From: UBA6918 sp040754425
GTDB lineage: Bacteria > Pseudomonadota > Gammaproteobacteria > Burkholderiales > Thiobacillaceae
NCBI GenBank assembly: GCA_040754425.1
Contig: JBFMCR010000012.1
Location: 67,496-131,495, forward strand
Direction: 5' to 3'
Length of the DNA: 64,000 bases
Position numbers and translations under genes: made by a program. A model generated the notes under the pieces. It had not been told where the DNA came from, did no database searches, and was given only the letters and a program-made list of their open reading frames with translations. Positions 33,074 through 43,052 of this stretch are shown here, in pieces; positions within the stretch are counted from its first letter, which is position 1, and every line of letters starts with the position of its first letter.

Positions 33074-33103
33074 AGTGTAGTGTTACAGGCCAAAAACTGT
33101 CAA
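33074..33103 (-). promoter_or_regulatory. Promoter of the nuo operon
   Basis: TTGACA (33098-33103) and TACACT (33074-33079), 18 bases apart, on the minus strand upstream of nuoA. A small hairpin (CCGTCC/GGACGG, about 33044-33063) lies in the leader between the promoter and nuoA. Confidence 0.75.
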
Positions 33104-33183
33104 GCACACAAAACACCTATTTCCCCATTAAAAACAATGGGATATTGAATAGCCCCGACTAATGATCAGATTATTAAAACTAA

Positions 33184-33268
33184 TGGTGCCGACGGCGAGA
33201 CTCGAACTCGCACGACTTTCGTCACTACCCCCTCAAGATAGCGTGTCTACCAATTCCACCACGTCGGC
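33184..33268 (-). tRNA. tRNA-Leu (GAG)
   Basis: An 85-nt class II tRNA with encoded CCA. The 5' acceptor GCCGACG pairs with the 3' CGTCGGC before ACCA; the D-arm has TGGTGGAATTGGTAGACA, the anticodon loop is CTTGAGG (anticodon GAG), the variable arm is long, and the T-arm has GAGTTCGAGTCTC. It lies between secG and nuoA, the same place as leuU in E. coli. Confidence 0.95.
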
Positions 33269-33322
33269 TGGTGATGAATGCGCCTGCTTTATACAGCGCA
33301 TTCGCTTGAATTTCAAATCAAA

Positions 33323-33670
33323 CTACTTGGGAATTTCTCCGGACTTGGGCGACGGACTGTCCTGAGCAGGCGCCGCCTGGGGTGCCGGCGCCTGCTGCGT
33401 GGCTGCCGGGATTTTGTCCAGCACCCCGCCAGGCGCCGCCCGGTTCAGGGAAAAGTAGGTCAGGCCCACGCTGGTCAAAAAGAAAATCGTTGCCGCGACT
33501 GCCGTGGCGCGCGACAGGAAATTCGCCGAACCGCTGGCGCCGAACAGGCTGCCGGAAGCGCCGCTGCCAAAGGCTGCGCCCATGTCCGCGCCCTTGCCGT
33601 GCTGCAGCAGCACCAGCCCGATCAGGGTAACCGAAACCAGCAAGTGCATTATCCAGACCAAGGTTTCCAT
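33323..33670 (-). CDS. secG: Preprotein translocase subunit SecG
   Basis: A 115-residue small subunit of the SecYEG channel. Two membrane helices (about 4-22 and 52-72) flank the conserved cytoplasmic loop LLQHGKGADMGAAFGSG and GASGSANFLSRAT. The C-terminal 40 residues are a Pro/Ala-rich tail (PAATQQAPAPQAAPAQ). It is 17 bases after tpiA and 54 before tRNA-Leu. Confidence 0.94.
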   Translation of the reverse strand: METLVWIMHLLVSVTLIGLVLLQHGKGADMGAAFGSGASGSLFGASGSANFLSRATAVAATIFFLTSVGLTYFSLNRAAPGGVLDKIPAATQQAPAPQAAPAQDSPSPKSGEIPK

Positions 33671-33687
33671 TTATTCAATCCAAAAAA

Positions 33688-34440
33688 TCAGGCCGCAGCC
33701 TTGCAGATCGCGATGAATTCATCGGCAATCAGCGAGGCACCGCCAATCAATCCGCCGTCGATATCTGGCTGCGAAAAGAGTTCGGCCGCATTCGCCGCCT
33801 TCACGCTGCCGCCGTACTGGATCACCAGGCCGTCGGCCACGGCCTTGTCAAGACCGGCTATCCTGCCGCGGATGAAGGCATGCACAGCCTGCGCCTGATC
33901 GGGCGTAGCCGTCTTGCCGGTGCCGATTGCCCACACCGGCTCGTAGGCCACCACCGCCCTGGCCAGCGCTTCCACGCCGGCGGCATCGATGACCGCATCG
34001 AGCTGGCGTCCCACCACCTGCTCGGTGATGCCGCCTTCGCGCTCTTCGAGCGTTTCTCCCACGCACAGAATCGGGGTGAGGCCTGCAGCCTGGGCCGCCA
34101 TGAATTTCTTCGCCACGGCCTCGTCGGACTCGCCGTACAGACTGCGCCGCTCGGAGTGGCCGACAATGACGAAGGTGCAGCCGAAATCCTTCAGCATGGA
34201 GGTCGATACTTCACCGGTGAAAGCACCCTTGGCATGCTCGCTCACATTCTGTGCACCCCAGGCGATACTGCTGCCGTTCAGTTCGGACTGTACTTGTGCC
34301 AGATAGGGAAAAGGCGCGCACACCGCCACACCAGCGCCTTGCAGGCCGTTGAGCGCAGTTTTCAATGCTCCCAGCAAGACCCGGTTCTCGGCCAGGCTGC
34401 CGTGCATCTTCCAGTTACCGGCAACGAATTTACGACGCAT
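33688..34440 (-). CDS. tpiA: Triose-phosphate isomerase
   Basis: Glycolysis and gluconeogenesis: interconverts glyceraldehyde-3-phosphate and dihydroxyacetone phosphate. The 250-residue barrel shows the N-terminal Lys in GNWKMHG, catalytic His in VIGHSERRSL (about 97) and catalytic Glu in VAYEPVWAIGTGKTA (about 167), with the flexible loop after it. The phosphate loop GGSVKAANAAELF is near the end. ATG at 34440. Confidence 0.97.
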   Translation of the reverse strand: MRRKFVAGNWKMHGSLAENRVLLGALKTALNGLQGAGVAVCAPFPYLAQVQSELNGSSIAWGAQNVSEHAKGAFTGEVSTSMLKDFGCTFVIVGHSERRSLYGESDEAVAKKFMAAQAAGLTPILCVGETLEEREGGITEQVVGRQLDAVIDAAGVEALARAVVAYEPVWAIGTGKTATPDQAQAVHAFIRGRIAGLDKAVADGLVIQYGGSVKAANAAELFSQPDIDGGLIGGASLIADEFIAICKAAA

Positions 34441-34518
34441 TCCTACCCCGCTGAAAAGCCTGCTATGTTAATGCAGAGGGGAGGTACGGTCAACGAGATA
34501 AAACGGCAAAAGCCGTTC

Positions 34519-34758
34519 TCAGTCGCTCAGGTCGAGGTATTTCTGGATGCGCCGCTCGGCGATCAGGCGGTCAATGCGCCATTCGTCCAGGAGCTTCATG
34601 GCCAAATCGAAAGTCTTGAGCTTGAGCGCAAACAGGCGATGGAGCTCGAACGGGGATTCGCTCTCCAGTGCCTTGCACAATTCCCACAGGACAGTCGCTT
34701 CGTCGCTTTCCGGGTTGCGCTTGATGAACTTGGCAATCTCCCTGACGGCATTGGCCAT
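34519..34758 (-). CDS. Small unknown protein
   Basis: A 79-residue charged, helical protein starting MANAVREIAKF, chosen because GGAG lies 9 bases upstream of that ATG; the frame is open 19 codons further (to 34815) but the extra part is not protein-like. No family is recognised. It has no signal peptide or membrane segment, and carries one Cys (LWELCKAL). It lies between pstB and tpiA on the same strand, more than 70 bases from either. Coding use looks normal, and the region has no repeat. Confidence 0.55.
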   Translation of the reverse strand: MANAVREIAKFIKRNPESDEATVLWELCKALESESPFELHRLFALKLKTFDLAMKLLDEWRIDRLIAERRIQKYLDLSD

Positions 34759-34901
34759 TTTCTGATTCTCCGCTTGATCTGATGCGCCGACACACATGAC
34801 AGAAAGCGCAATCATACCGCTGCCGGGCGTTCATAATATGACAATATCATGACAGGCATGGCCGGCCGGGTACCGATATCCGCCGGTGGTCTCTGCTGCC
34901 T

Positions 34902-35729
<828 letters not shown>

Positions 35730-35763
35730 GTTCGGATTTCCTTCAAACTATCTTTCGATGCGC

Positions 35764-37419
35764 TCAAACGCCTTCGAGCCCACGCATTTTTTCGCGCAGC
35801 TTGTTGCGCTGGCGTATTGCGAACAGATTCAGCACCACGATGATGATGACCAGCAACAGCGATGTGGCATAAACCAGCGGACGGGCAGCCTCGACGTTCG
35901 GGCTCTGGAAACCGACGTCATAGATATGGAAGCCCAGGTGCATGAACTTGCGTTCCAGGTGCAGGAAGGGGGGATTGCCGTCCAGCGGCAGGCTCGGCGC
36001 CAGCTTGACCACCCCCACCAGCATCAGCGGGGCCACTTCGCCTGCAGCGCGCGCCACTGCCAGAATCAAGCCGGTCATCATGGCCGGGCTGGCCATCGGC
36101 AGCACTGTGCGCCACAGGGTTTCGGCCTTGGTCGCGCCCAGCGCCAAGCTGCCTTCGCGGATCGAGCGCGGCACCCTGGACAGCCCCTCTTCCGTGGCCA
36201 CGATCACGACCGGCAAGGTCAGAAGCGCCAGGGTCAGGGACGACCAGAGTATGCCGGGGCTGCCGAAAACCGGCGCCGGATGGGCTTCCGGAAAAAACAG
36301 CGCGTCGATGTTGCCGCCCAGAAAATAGACGAAAAAGCCAAGGCCGAATACGCCGTAAACGATCGAAGGCACCCCGGCCAGGTTGTTGACCGAAATGCGT
36401 ATGAGACGGATCAGCGGCCCCTGCTTGGCATATTCGCGCATGTAGACCGCAGCCATGATGCCCAACGGCGTCACCACTACCGACATCAGCAAGACCATCA
36501 GAACCGTGCCGAAGATGGCTGGAAAGATGCCGCCCTCGGTGTTCGCTTCGCGCGGATCGTCAACGATGAACTCGAAGAACTTCTTCAGATAGTGCATGCT
36601 TTTCTGAATGAAATTCATGTCGTTCGGCTTGATCACGTCAGCGATTTTGGAAAACGGTATCTCGATGACCTGACCGTCTTGTACCTCGACGGTAATGCTG
36701 TCGCGCTGGTTCTGCACACGCAATTCGTCGAGCCGGGCCTGCAGCTTGGTGAATTGGGCATTGAGGGCTTGCCGCTCCCTGTCGATTTCGGCCTGCGCCT
36801 CGTCGGTCAGTTCGCCCGACAGTTCGAGTTTGCGCTGCTTCAGGCGCAGGCGCTCCAACCGGTAGTTGATCTTGCCGATGTCGTGCTTCTCGATGCGGAG
36901 TACCTCATCGAACAGCTCATTGGCACGCTTGAGCCGCTTTTGCAGCTCGTCCCAGGCAGCCCGCCCTTCGGCGACCACCTGGCCATTTTCCTTGACCGAT
37001 TTGAGATGCCCGAAGAAACTGCCCCATTCATGGCGTTCTATCGCGATCAGGTCCTTGGGATAACTGAATTCGCCCAGCAGTGGCACAGGGACCCACTTAA
37101 AATCGACGCCATACACATCCCTGTTGCCCTGCTTGAAAAGATAACGATAAGTATAGGTATCGTCGCTTTTAATGTTGTAGCCGGATTCGCGCAGACGCTT
37201 GAGCGAAACCTCTTCCTTTTCACGCAGTTCGCCAATCAGACGACTGACCGTGCCATCGTCATTTTTGATGCTTGTTTCCACAATGGCAGCGGGCCACCAG
37301 TGCACAAGCCCTCGGGCGGCCGTCATCCAGACAACGGCATACACCGCGACCAGCGACAGGGCAATCGCTCCCGCCGTCATCCATATCCAAGGCTCGCCGC
37401 CTTTGAACCAGTTACGCAT
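35764..37419 (-). CDS. pstA: Phosphate ABC transporter permease PstA, long form
   Basis: At 551 residues it is almost twice the length of E. coli PstA (296). The extra sequence is a periplasmic-type insert after the first helix (about residues 40-280) with helical, charged segments (RLERLRLKQRKLELSG and similar). The permease core starts about 300, with the six helices and the EAA-type loop EGSLALGATKAETLWRTVLP. Long PstA and PstC forms are also known from Pseudomonas. It is 11 bases after pstC. Confidence 0.93.
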   Translation of the reverse strand: MRNWFKGGEPWIWMTAGAIALSLVAVYAVVWMTAARGLVHWWPAAIVETSIKNDDGTVSRLIGELREKEEVSLKRLRESGYNIKSDDTYTYRYLFKQGNRDVYGVDFKWVPVPLLGEFSYPKDLIAIERHEWGSFFGHLKSVKENGQVVAEGRAAWDELQKRLKRANELFDEVLRIEKHDIGKINYRLERLRLKQRKLELSGELTDEAQAEIDRERQALNAQFTKLQARLDELRVQNQRDSITVEVQDGQVIEIPFSKIADVIKPNDMNFIQKSMHYLKKFFEFIVDDPREANTEGGIFPAIFGTVLMVLLMSVVVTPLGIMAAVYMREYAKQGPLIRLIRISVNNLAGVPSIVYGVFGLGFFVYFLGGNIDALFFPEAHPAPVFGSPGILWSSLTLALLTLPVVIVATEEGLSRVPRSIREGSLALGATKAETLWRTVLPMASPAMMTGLILAVARAAGEVAPLMLVGVVKLAPSLPLDGNPPFLHLERKFMHLGFHIYDVGFQSPNVEAARPLVYATSLLLVIIIVVLNLFAIRQRNKLREKMRGLEGV

Positions 37420-37430
37420 GGCTTGATTCC

Positions 37431-39707
37431 TCAGATGGAACTGTATTTGTCGCGCAGGCGCTGTCGCACCAGCTCAGCGACGGTGTTGATGAAAAAGGTG
37501 AAGATGAACAGCACCAGGGCGGAGAAGAACAACAGCAGGTAATGTGTCGAACCAACTGCGGCTTCCGGCATTTCCACGCCGATATTGGCCGAGAGCGTAC
37601 GGAAGCCTGTGAAGATCGAGAAGTCCATCACCGCGGTGTTGCCCGTGGCCATGAGCACGATCATGGTTTCGCCAATGGCGCGGCCGAAGCCGACCATGAC
37701 GGCGGAAAATATCCCCGGGCTGGCAGTCAGCAGCACGATATTGAAAAGCGTCTGCCAGGGTGTAGCGCCCAAAGCCAGGGATCCGCTGGTCAGATGCCTG
37801 GGCACGCTGAAGACGGCATCTTCGGCGATCGAGAAGATGATGGGAATGGCGGCAAAGCCCATGGCAAAGCCCACAACAAGGGAGTTGCGCTGCTCGTACC
37901 TCCAGCCCAGTTCGTTGCTGATCCAATGCGGCAAGTCTCCGCCAAAGAAAGCGGCTTCGATGGGATGGCCAAGCTGGATGCACCCCCAAACCACCAGGAT
38001 GATCACCGGGATCAGCACCGCCGCCTCCCAGCCCGCGCCGACACGTCTGGTAATCGAATCCGGCATGCGGCTCCATATCCAGGCGGTAAGCAGAAAGCTG
38101 AAAGGCAGGAAGAACAGCGCAAGCAAGCTGCCTGCCAGGTTGTTGTCGATAAAGGGCGCCAGCCACAGGCCGGCAAGAAATCCCAGGATCACGGTTGGAA
38201 GCGCCTCCATGATCTCGACCGAGGGTTTGACGATGCCGCGCATTTTTGGCGTCATGAAATAGGCCGTGAATATGGCGCCCAGTATGGCCAGGGGGACAGC
38301 GATCATCATCGCGTAAAAACCCGCCTTCAAGGTGCCCAGCATCAGGGGGGTGATGCTGAATTTCGGCTCGAAGTCTGAGTTCGCGGCAGCCGACTGCCAA
38401 AGATAATCGGGTTTCTCATAGCTTTCGTACCAGACCTTGCCCCACAGGGAATTGACAGAAATTTCCGGATATTCGTTATCGATATGGGCGAAACTGATAT
38501 TCCCCTGGCGAGTTTCCAGCAGCAATCCGTTCGCGCGCGGCGAGAATGTTGCCATTCTGGCAGGGCCGCCACCCGTCGTTCCTTCCACCAGGAGGCGTTC
38601 CGAAGTGGCATAGTAGAGATTGACTCCACCTTTTTCATCGGCTGCGACAAACCCCTTGCGGGCATATTCCGGGGCGAGCAGCGTGATGGCAGCGGCCATG
38701 GGCTTGAATTCGCGGATGCGGGTCAGGACATTGTTGTGGTTGGCATCCCGCACCTGAAACCACTGCGCCAGATTTCCCTTGTCACTGCCGATGATGAGAG
38801 AGAACCCCCCCGACAGCAAAGCGGCGGCCGTTATGCGCTCACCTTCCGGCACCACGGCTACGGTCTGCACCAGGATGGGATTTTCCTTGTCCTGGACGTC
38901 GTAATGGCTGACGAACCGTCCGCCATGGATCACGTAAAGGTCACGCTGCTTGATTTCCAGCAGCATGCGGTCGATCTCATTCTTCGGTTTTGGCAGCTCC
39001 TTCAATACCTCGCGATTTATGGAAGCATTGCCCAGAAAATCGGTTTCGCTCGTGTAATTGGCCAGCAACAAACGCCCATCCTCGGTCAGGGCAACAGCCG
39101 TGGTTTCGTCCTGGTCGTTCTGGATAACCAGTTTTTTCAGGGCCTTTCCGCTATCATCCAGCACCAGCGGATTTGAACCGATGGGGTAGATCACGCCCGG
39201 AGCGATGCTGCGGATATCTTTCGTGGGATTGTTCGGGTCCGGGGAAAAACTGACCTTGTAGTCGTCCTTTAGCACCAGCAATCGACCGTCGGACAAGCCG
39301 AAGGCCATGGCACGCTTGCGCAAATCCCCGGCAGCAAAACTGGTGGCGCGCACACCATTCGGCAGGGCGGCGCGCTCCTGTCGAAGCACCTTGCCCTGTT
39401 TGAGATCGAAAAATGTAATGTCGCCCTGATCAGTGACGCGAACGCCAATCTCCGCATGTTCCTCGGTGGCAAGATGCACCGTGGACTGGCCTGCCGGCGC
39501 AGGCACCGCAAGGGATTTCAATTCTTCCATGTGCGGTGGCATAAAGAGCGGTGCCACCACGCTCGCCAGATAGAAGAAGATGGTGCTGATCGCAATGATC
39601 ACGCTCAAGCCGCCAAAGGTCATGACGAACTTGAAAAGCTTGTCCTTGAGCATCCGGCGGCCGGTAAAGTTTCCCGCAGAGGAGATGCTGGCCTCAATCT
39701 TTTCCAT
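37431..39707 (-). CDS. pstC: Phosphate ABC transporter permease PstC, long form
   Basis: A 758-residue protein, versus about 320 for E. coli PstC. After one N-terminal helix (about 30-52) comes a long non-membrane insert (about 60-455) that looks like a beta-propeller type domain with repeated strand pairs (DQGDITFFDLKQGKVLRQ, DGRLLVLKDDYKVSF, GFSLIIGSDKGNLAQWF). The permease core follows (about 460-758) with the loop SGSLALGATPWQTLFNIVLL. The insert may measure or bind something outside the membrane; this is inference. It lies 127 bases after the lipoprotein gene. Confidence 0.92.
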   Translation of the reverse strand: MEKIEASISSAGNFTGRRMLKDKLFKFVMTFGGLSVIIAISTIFFYLASVVAPLFMPPHMEELKSLAVPAPAGQSTVHLATEEHAEIGVRVTDQGDITFFDLKQGKVLRQERAALPNGVRATSFAAGDLRKRAMAFGLSDGRLLVLKDDYKVSFSPDPNNPTKDIRSIAPGVIYPIGSNPLVLDDSGKALKKLVIQNDQDETTAVALTEDGRLLLANYTSETDFLGNASINREVLKELPKPKNEIDRMLLEIKQRDLYVIHGGRFVSHYDVQDKENPILVQTVAVVPEGERITAAALLSGGFSLIIGSDKGNLAQWFQVRDANHNNVLTRIREFKPMAAAITLLAPEYARKGFVAADEKGGVNLYYATSERLLVEGTTGGGPARMATFSPRANGLLLETRQGNISFAHIDNEYPEISVNSLWGKVWYESYEKPDYLWQSAAANSDFEPKFSITPLMLGTLKAGFYAMMIAVPLAILGAIFTAYFMTPKMRGIVKPSVEIMEALPTVILGFLAGLWLAPFIDNNLAGSLLALFFLPFSFLLTAWIWSRMPDSITRRVGAGWEAAVLIPVIILVVWGCIQLGHPIEAAFFGGDLPHWISNELGWRYEQRNSLVVGFAMGFAAIPIIFSIAEDAVFSVPRHLTSGSLALGATPWQTLFNIVLLTASPGIFSAVMVGFGRAIGETMIVLMATGNTAVMDFSIFTGFRTLSANIGVEMPEAAVGSTHYLLLFFSALVLFIFTFFINTVAELVRQRLRDKYSSI

Positions 39708-39784
39708 TATTGACCACTTTTATTAATGAAACTTGCCGAAAATCTTCACAAGAAACCGCTTGCTTCAAGCAGAAAAAAGGCAGC

Positions 39785-39819
39785 AAAAACAGGCCAAACC
39801 GTGAATCCGGTTCGGCCTG
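39785..39819 (-). terminator. Hairpin with T-run before pstC
   Basis: CAGGCCGAACCG-N6-CGGTTTGGCCTG pairs over 12 positions with one G-T, then TTTTTG. It lies between the lipoprotein gene and pstC on the strand of the operon, so it would lower transcription of pstCAB compared with pstS; this is inference from position. Confidence 0.7.
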
Positions 39820-39834
39820 TGTGCATAACCGGAG

Positions 39835-40473
39835 TTACTTTGTTTGATGAATCTTGTTGAACTGCTCTACCAAATGAAGCGGACGGCCTTTTTTCTTGGT
39901 TTCGGAGTTCAACGCATAGATAACCGTTTCGCCCTTGGGACCGGCACCCACTTCAGTGTAAGTAAAGGTGATTTCCTTGTGTGCCAGATAATCCTGGAAA
40001 TCCTTCCATTCACCAAAAACATGGTAACGGCCATTGCGCACCACTTCAGCGTAGAAGGGCTTCAGGTCTTTCACGCGGCCATCAAAAATATCTTCCGCGG
40101 CAGTCGGCTTGTCAAGATGCTTGCCATCCTCCTTGGTGATGCCAAAGATCACAGTCTCCCCTTCAGGGCCGCCACCGATACGGCTTCGCGTCAAAGGCAC
40201 TTCATCGTGCTCCAACAGGCCAAGGTAAATCTTGGGCTCGGTCATTGCATAGATGCGGCCGTTTTCATGGAAAACCAAAAAGTAAGTCTGCAATTTTGCT
40301 TCGGCAGGAGCCATTCCGACCGAAGCGCTACCGGCATTGCCCGAGGCCTGGGCCGGGCTTGAGGCTTTCGCCTTCGGCTCGGCGGAAGTAGACGAATTTT
40401 GGCTGGTGGCACATCCGCTCATCAAACCTGCAACAAGCAAGGCGACCAGCGTGTGCTGCTGGATATTTCGCAT
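39835..40473 (-). CDS. Unknown lipoprotein with a duplicated domain, in the pst operon
   Basis: A 212-residue protein with a lipoprotein signal (LVALLVAGLMSGCA, Cys about 21), then a Ser/Ala-rich linker to about 60. The rest is two copies of one domain: the first about 62-128 (YFLVFHENGRIYAMTE through GGGPEGETVIFGITKEDGK) and the second about 137-203 (FYAEVVRNGRYHVFGE through GAGPKGETVIYALNSETKK). The shared core is G-x-G-P-x-G-E-T-V-I-[FY]. No family was recognised. It sits between pstS and pstC, with a Pho box upstream, so it is probably part of phosphate uptake or its control at the outer membrane or periplasm. Confidence 0.7.
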   Translation of the reverse strand: MRNIQQHTLVALLVAGLMSGCATSQNSSTSAEPKAKASSPAQASGNAGSASVGMAPAEAKLQTYFLVFHENGRIYAMTEPKIYLGLLEHDEVPLTRSRIGGGPEGETVIFGITKEDGKHLDKPTAAEDIFDGRVKDLKPFYAEVVRNGRYHVFGEWKDFQDYLAHKEITFTYTEVGAGPKGETVIYALNSETKKKGRPLHLVEQFNKIHQTK

Positions 40474-40542
40474 GGTTTCACTCCATAAAGTTTTTTGTGC
40501 GCGCCCTAATCAAGGGCGCATCACAAAGTTTTGCAGGCAAAG

Positions 40543-41526
40543 TCAATTGGCGCCCAGATCGTGCAGAGCCTTTTGTGCCATAGCCGCAGGCAGCGGCACG
40601 AAGCCATCCTTCACCACGACTTCCTGGCCTTGCTTGGACAGCACCATCCTGAAGAACTCGCGCTCCATCGGCGGCAGCGGCTGGTTCGGGCGTTTGTTCA
40701 CGTAGACGTAGAGCACGCGAGAGAGGGGGTAGGTCTTGTTCAGAGCATTCTCGGGAGTAGGCTCAACAAAGGGCTGGCCGTCCTTCTTGGACAGAGCCAC
40801 GGCGCGAACACCGGAGGTCTTGTAACCAATGCCGGAATAACCGATCGCTCCGATTTGACCAGTCACGCTCTGAACCACCGAAGCGGAACCCGGCTGCTCG
40901 GCAACGCGCTTGGAGAAGTCGCCCTTGCACAAGGCATTCTTCTTGAAATAGCCATAGGTACCGGACACTGAATTGCGTCCGTACAGGGCAATATTGCGTG
41001 ACGCCCAATCACCGGTCAGGCCCAGTTGCCCCCACTTGGTGATTTCTTCCTTGTGGCCGCATTTACGGGTAGCGGAAAAAATGGCATCGACCTGGGGAAT
41101 GGACAGCCCCTTGATGGGGTTGTCCTTATTCACGTACACGGCCAGTGCGTCGATGGCAACCGGCACGGCGGTGGGCTTGTAGCCATACTTCTTCTCGAAG
41201 GCGATGATTTCTTCGTCCTTCATCTCACGGCTCATGGGGCCAAAGTTGGAAGCGCCCTGAATCAGGGCGGGCGGCGCGGTAGAAGAACCGGCACCCTGAA
41301 TCTGGATGTTGACATTGGGATAATAGCGCTTGAAGGACTCGGCCCACAGCGTCATCAGGTTGTTCAGCGTGTCGGAACCCACGCTGGTGAAGTTGCCGGA
41401 AACGCCGCTGGCTTTGGTATAGGTAGGCAATGCCGGGTCGACTTGTGCATGTGCGACCATGCTTTGCGCACCCAGTACCGTGCCCGCAACGAGGCCGAGC
41501 GCCGAAAAGATTTTCTTGAATTCCAT
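40543..41526 (-). CDS. pstS: Phosphate-binding periplasmic protein PstS
   Basis: A 327-residue periplasmic binding protein. Sec signal peptide at residues 1-27 (ending VAHA). Phosphate-site motifs are visible as TSVGSDTLNNLMTLW (about 46-60), GAGSSTAPPAL, and the loop NSVSGTYGYF (about 183-192). It is the first gene of the operon and has a Pho box 86 bases upstream. It is transcribed towards the lipoprotein and pstCAB. Confidence 0.95.
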   Translation of the reverse strand: MEFKKIFSALGLVAGTVLGAQSMVAHAQVDPALPTYTKASGVSGNFTSVGSDTLNNLMTLWAESFKRYYPNVNIQIQGAGSSTAPPALIQGASNFGPMSREMKDEEIIAFEKKYGYKPTAVPVAIDALAVYVNKDNPIKGLSIPQVDAIFSATRKCGHKEEITKWGQLGLTGDWASRNIALYGRNSVSGTYGYFKKNALCKGDFSKRVAEQPGSASVVQSVTGQIGAIGYSGIGYKTSGVRAVALSKKDGQPFVEPTPENALNKTYPLSRVLYVYVNKRPNQPLPPMEREFFRMVLSKQGQEVVVKDGFVPLPAAMAQKALHDLGAN

Positions 41527-41595
41527 GCTGGATGACTCCTGAAGGTGGTTGAAATTGCAGCTAGAACTACGGCCAGGCCGGGTTCACGCAGGCAC

Positions 41596-41629
41596 ATCCT
41601 AGCTTTGTAATATTACAGTTACATTACAC
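41596..41629 (-). promoter_or_regulatory. Pho box and -10 before pstS
   Basis: On the minus strand GTGTAAT-GTAA-CTGTAAT (41612-41629) is two direct 7-mers with a 4-base spacer, as in CTGTCAT-N4-CTGTCAT. TAGGAT (41596-41601) lies 10 bases downstream, the place of a -10 at PhoB-activated promoters. So PhoB control in phosphate starvation is likely. Confidence 0.8.
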
Positions 41630-41681
41630 TCCGTCCGGGAAGGGCAGGAATTTTGTCCGTGTATGTTGTTCAAGCAACGAT

Positions 41682-43052
41682 TCAGGCATTGGCATTGGCA
41701 CTTGCATTCTTTACCGCCGTTGCGACGTGTTCCGCCCATTTGCGAGCCAGGTCTTCCGAAGACGACTCGACCATGACGCGAATCAAGGGCTCGGTACCCG
41801 AAGGGCGCAGCACGATGCGGCCTTCACTGCCCATGTCGGCCCGGGCCTCGGCTTCGGCATCGAGCACGCCTTGCGCACTGGCCAGATCGATGCGCCTGGC
41901 GATGGGCACGTTGATCAGCACCTGCGGATAAAGCCTGAGATCGGCCGAATATTCGGACAGGCTGGCGCCGCTGTCCTTCAGGGCGTGCAGCACCTGCAGC
42001 GCGGAAATGATGCCGTCGCCGGTGGTGTGTTTGTCCAGGCACAGAATGTGGCCGGAAGTCTCGCCGCCCAGCAGCCAGCCCTTGTCCTGCAACATTTCCA
42101 GCACGTAGCGATCGCCCACCCTGGCGCGCGCGAACGGCAGCTTGAGCCGGGTCAGCGCATGCTCCATGCCCAGGTTGGTCATCAATGTGCCCACCACGCC
42201 GCCCTTCATTTTTCCGGTGGCAACGCGGTGGCGGGCGATGATGTAGACCAGCTGGTCGCCGTCGAAAATGCGTCCGCCGCGGTCGGCCATCACCAGGCGG
42301 TCGCCGTCGCCGTCGAGCGCAATGCCGAAATCGGCCCGGTGCCGTTTGACCGCGGCGGATAGGCTGGCAGGATGGGTGGCACCGCATTCGGCATTGATGT
42401 TGAAACCGTTGGGCTCGGCGCCGATACTGATGACTTCCGCGCCCAGTTCGTGGAACACGTGCGGGGCGACATGGTAAGTGGCGCCATGGGCGCAATCCAC
42501 CACGATGCGCAGGCCGCGCAGGTCAAGGTCGTTGGGGAAGCTGCTCTTGCAGAACTCGATGTAGCGCGCCGCCGCGTCGTCTATGCGGCGCGCCCGGCCC
42601 AGTTCGGCGGAGGGCGCAGTCACGATGTCGTGGTCGAGTGCGGCTTCGATCCGGTGCTCGATGGCGTCGGGCAGTTTCTGGCCGGCGCCGGAAAAGAACT
42701 TGATGCCGTTGTCCTCGAAGGGGTTGTGCGAAGCCGAGATCACCACCCCGGCCTGCAGCCGCAGTGCGCGGGTGAGATAAGCGATGCCGGGCGTGGGCAG
42801 CGGGCCGGTGAGGTTGACGTGCACGCCGGCTGCCGTGAAGCCTGCGGTGAGCGCGGATTCCAGCATGTAGCCGGAAATGCGCGTGTCCTTGCCGATCAGC
42901 ACGGTCGGGTGCCGGCCGGCCGGCAGCACGCTGCGGTCGGATGCCAGCACCTTGCCGGCGGCATAGCCCAGGCGCATGACGAAATCGGGGGTGATGGGCG
43001 ACTTGCCCACGCGCCCGCGCACCCCGTCGGTGCCGAAATATTTGCGGCTCAT
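41682..43052 (-). CDS. glmM: Phosphoglucosamine mutase GlmM
   Basis: Converts glucosamine-6-phosphate to glucosamine-1-phosphate for cell-wall precursors. The 456-residue protein has the catalytic Ser in VVISASHNPFEDNGIKFF (about 102), metal site DGDGDRLVMAD (about 246), sugar loop GGETSGHILC (about 330) and phosphate loop RPSGTEPLIRVMVES (about 415). It overlaps folP by 4 bases; folP-glmM is a conserved pair after ftsH. Confidence 0.97.
   Translation of the reverse strand: MSRKYFGTDGVRGRVGKSPITPDFVMRLGYAAGKVLASDRSVLPAGRHPTVLIGKDTRISGYMLESALTAGFTAAGVHVNLTGPLPTPGIAYLTRALRLQAGVVISASHNPFEDNGIKFFSGAGQKLPDAIEHRIEAALDHDIVTAPSAELGRARRIDDAAARYIEFCKSSFPNDLDLRGLRIVVDCAHGATYHVAPHVFHELGAEVISIGAEPNGFNINAECGATHPASLSAAVKRHRADFGIALDGDGDRLVMADRGGRIFDGDQLVYIIARHRVATGKMKGGVVGTLMTNLGMEHALTRLKLPFARARVGDRYVLEMLQDKGWLLGGETSGHILCLDKHTTGDGIISALQVLHALKDSGASLSEYSADLRLYPQVLINVPIARRIDLASAQGVLDAEAEARADMGSEGRIVLRPSGTEPLIRVMVESSSEDLARKWAEHVATAVKNASANANA

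Noticed and set aside
33184..33268. tRNA-Leu as an integration site
   Set aside because: No integrase gene and no repeat of the tRNA end lie in the window, and the neighbours (secG, nuoA) are in their usual order.
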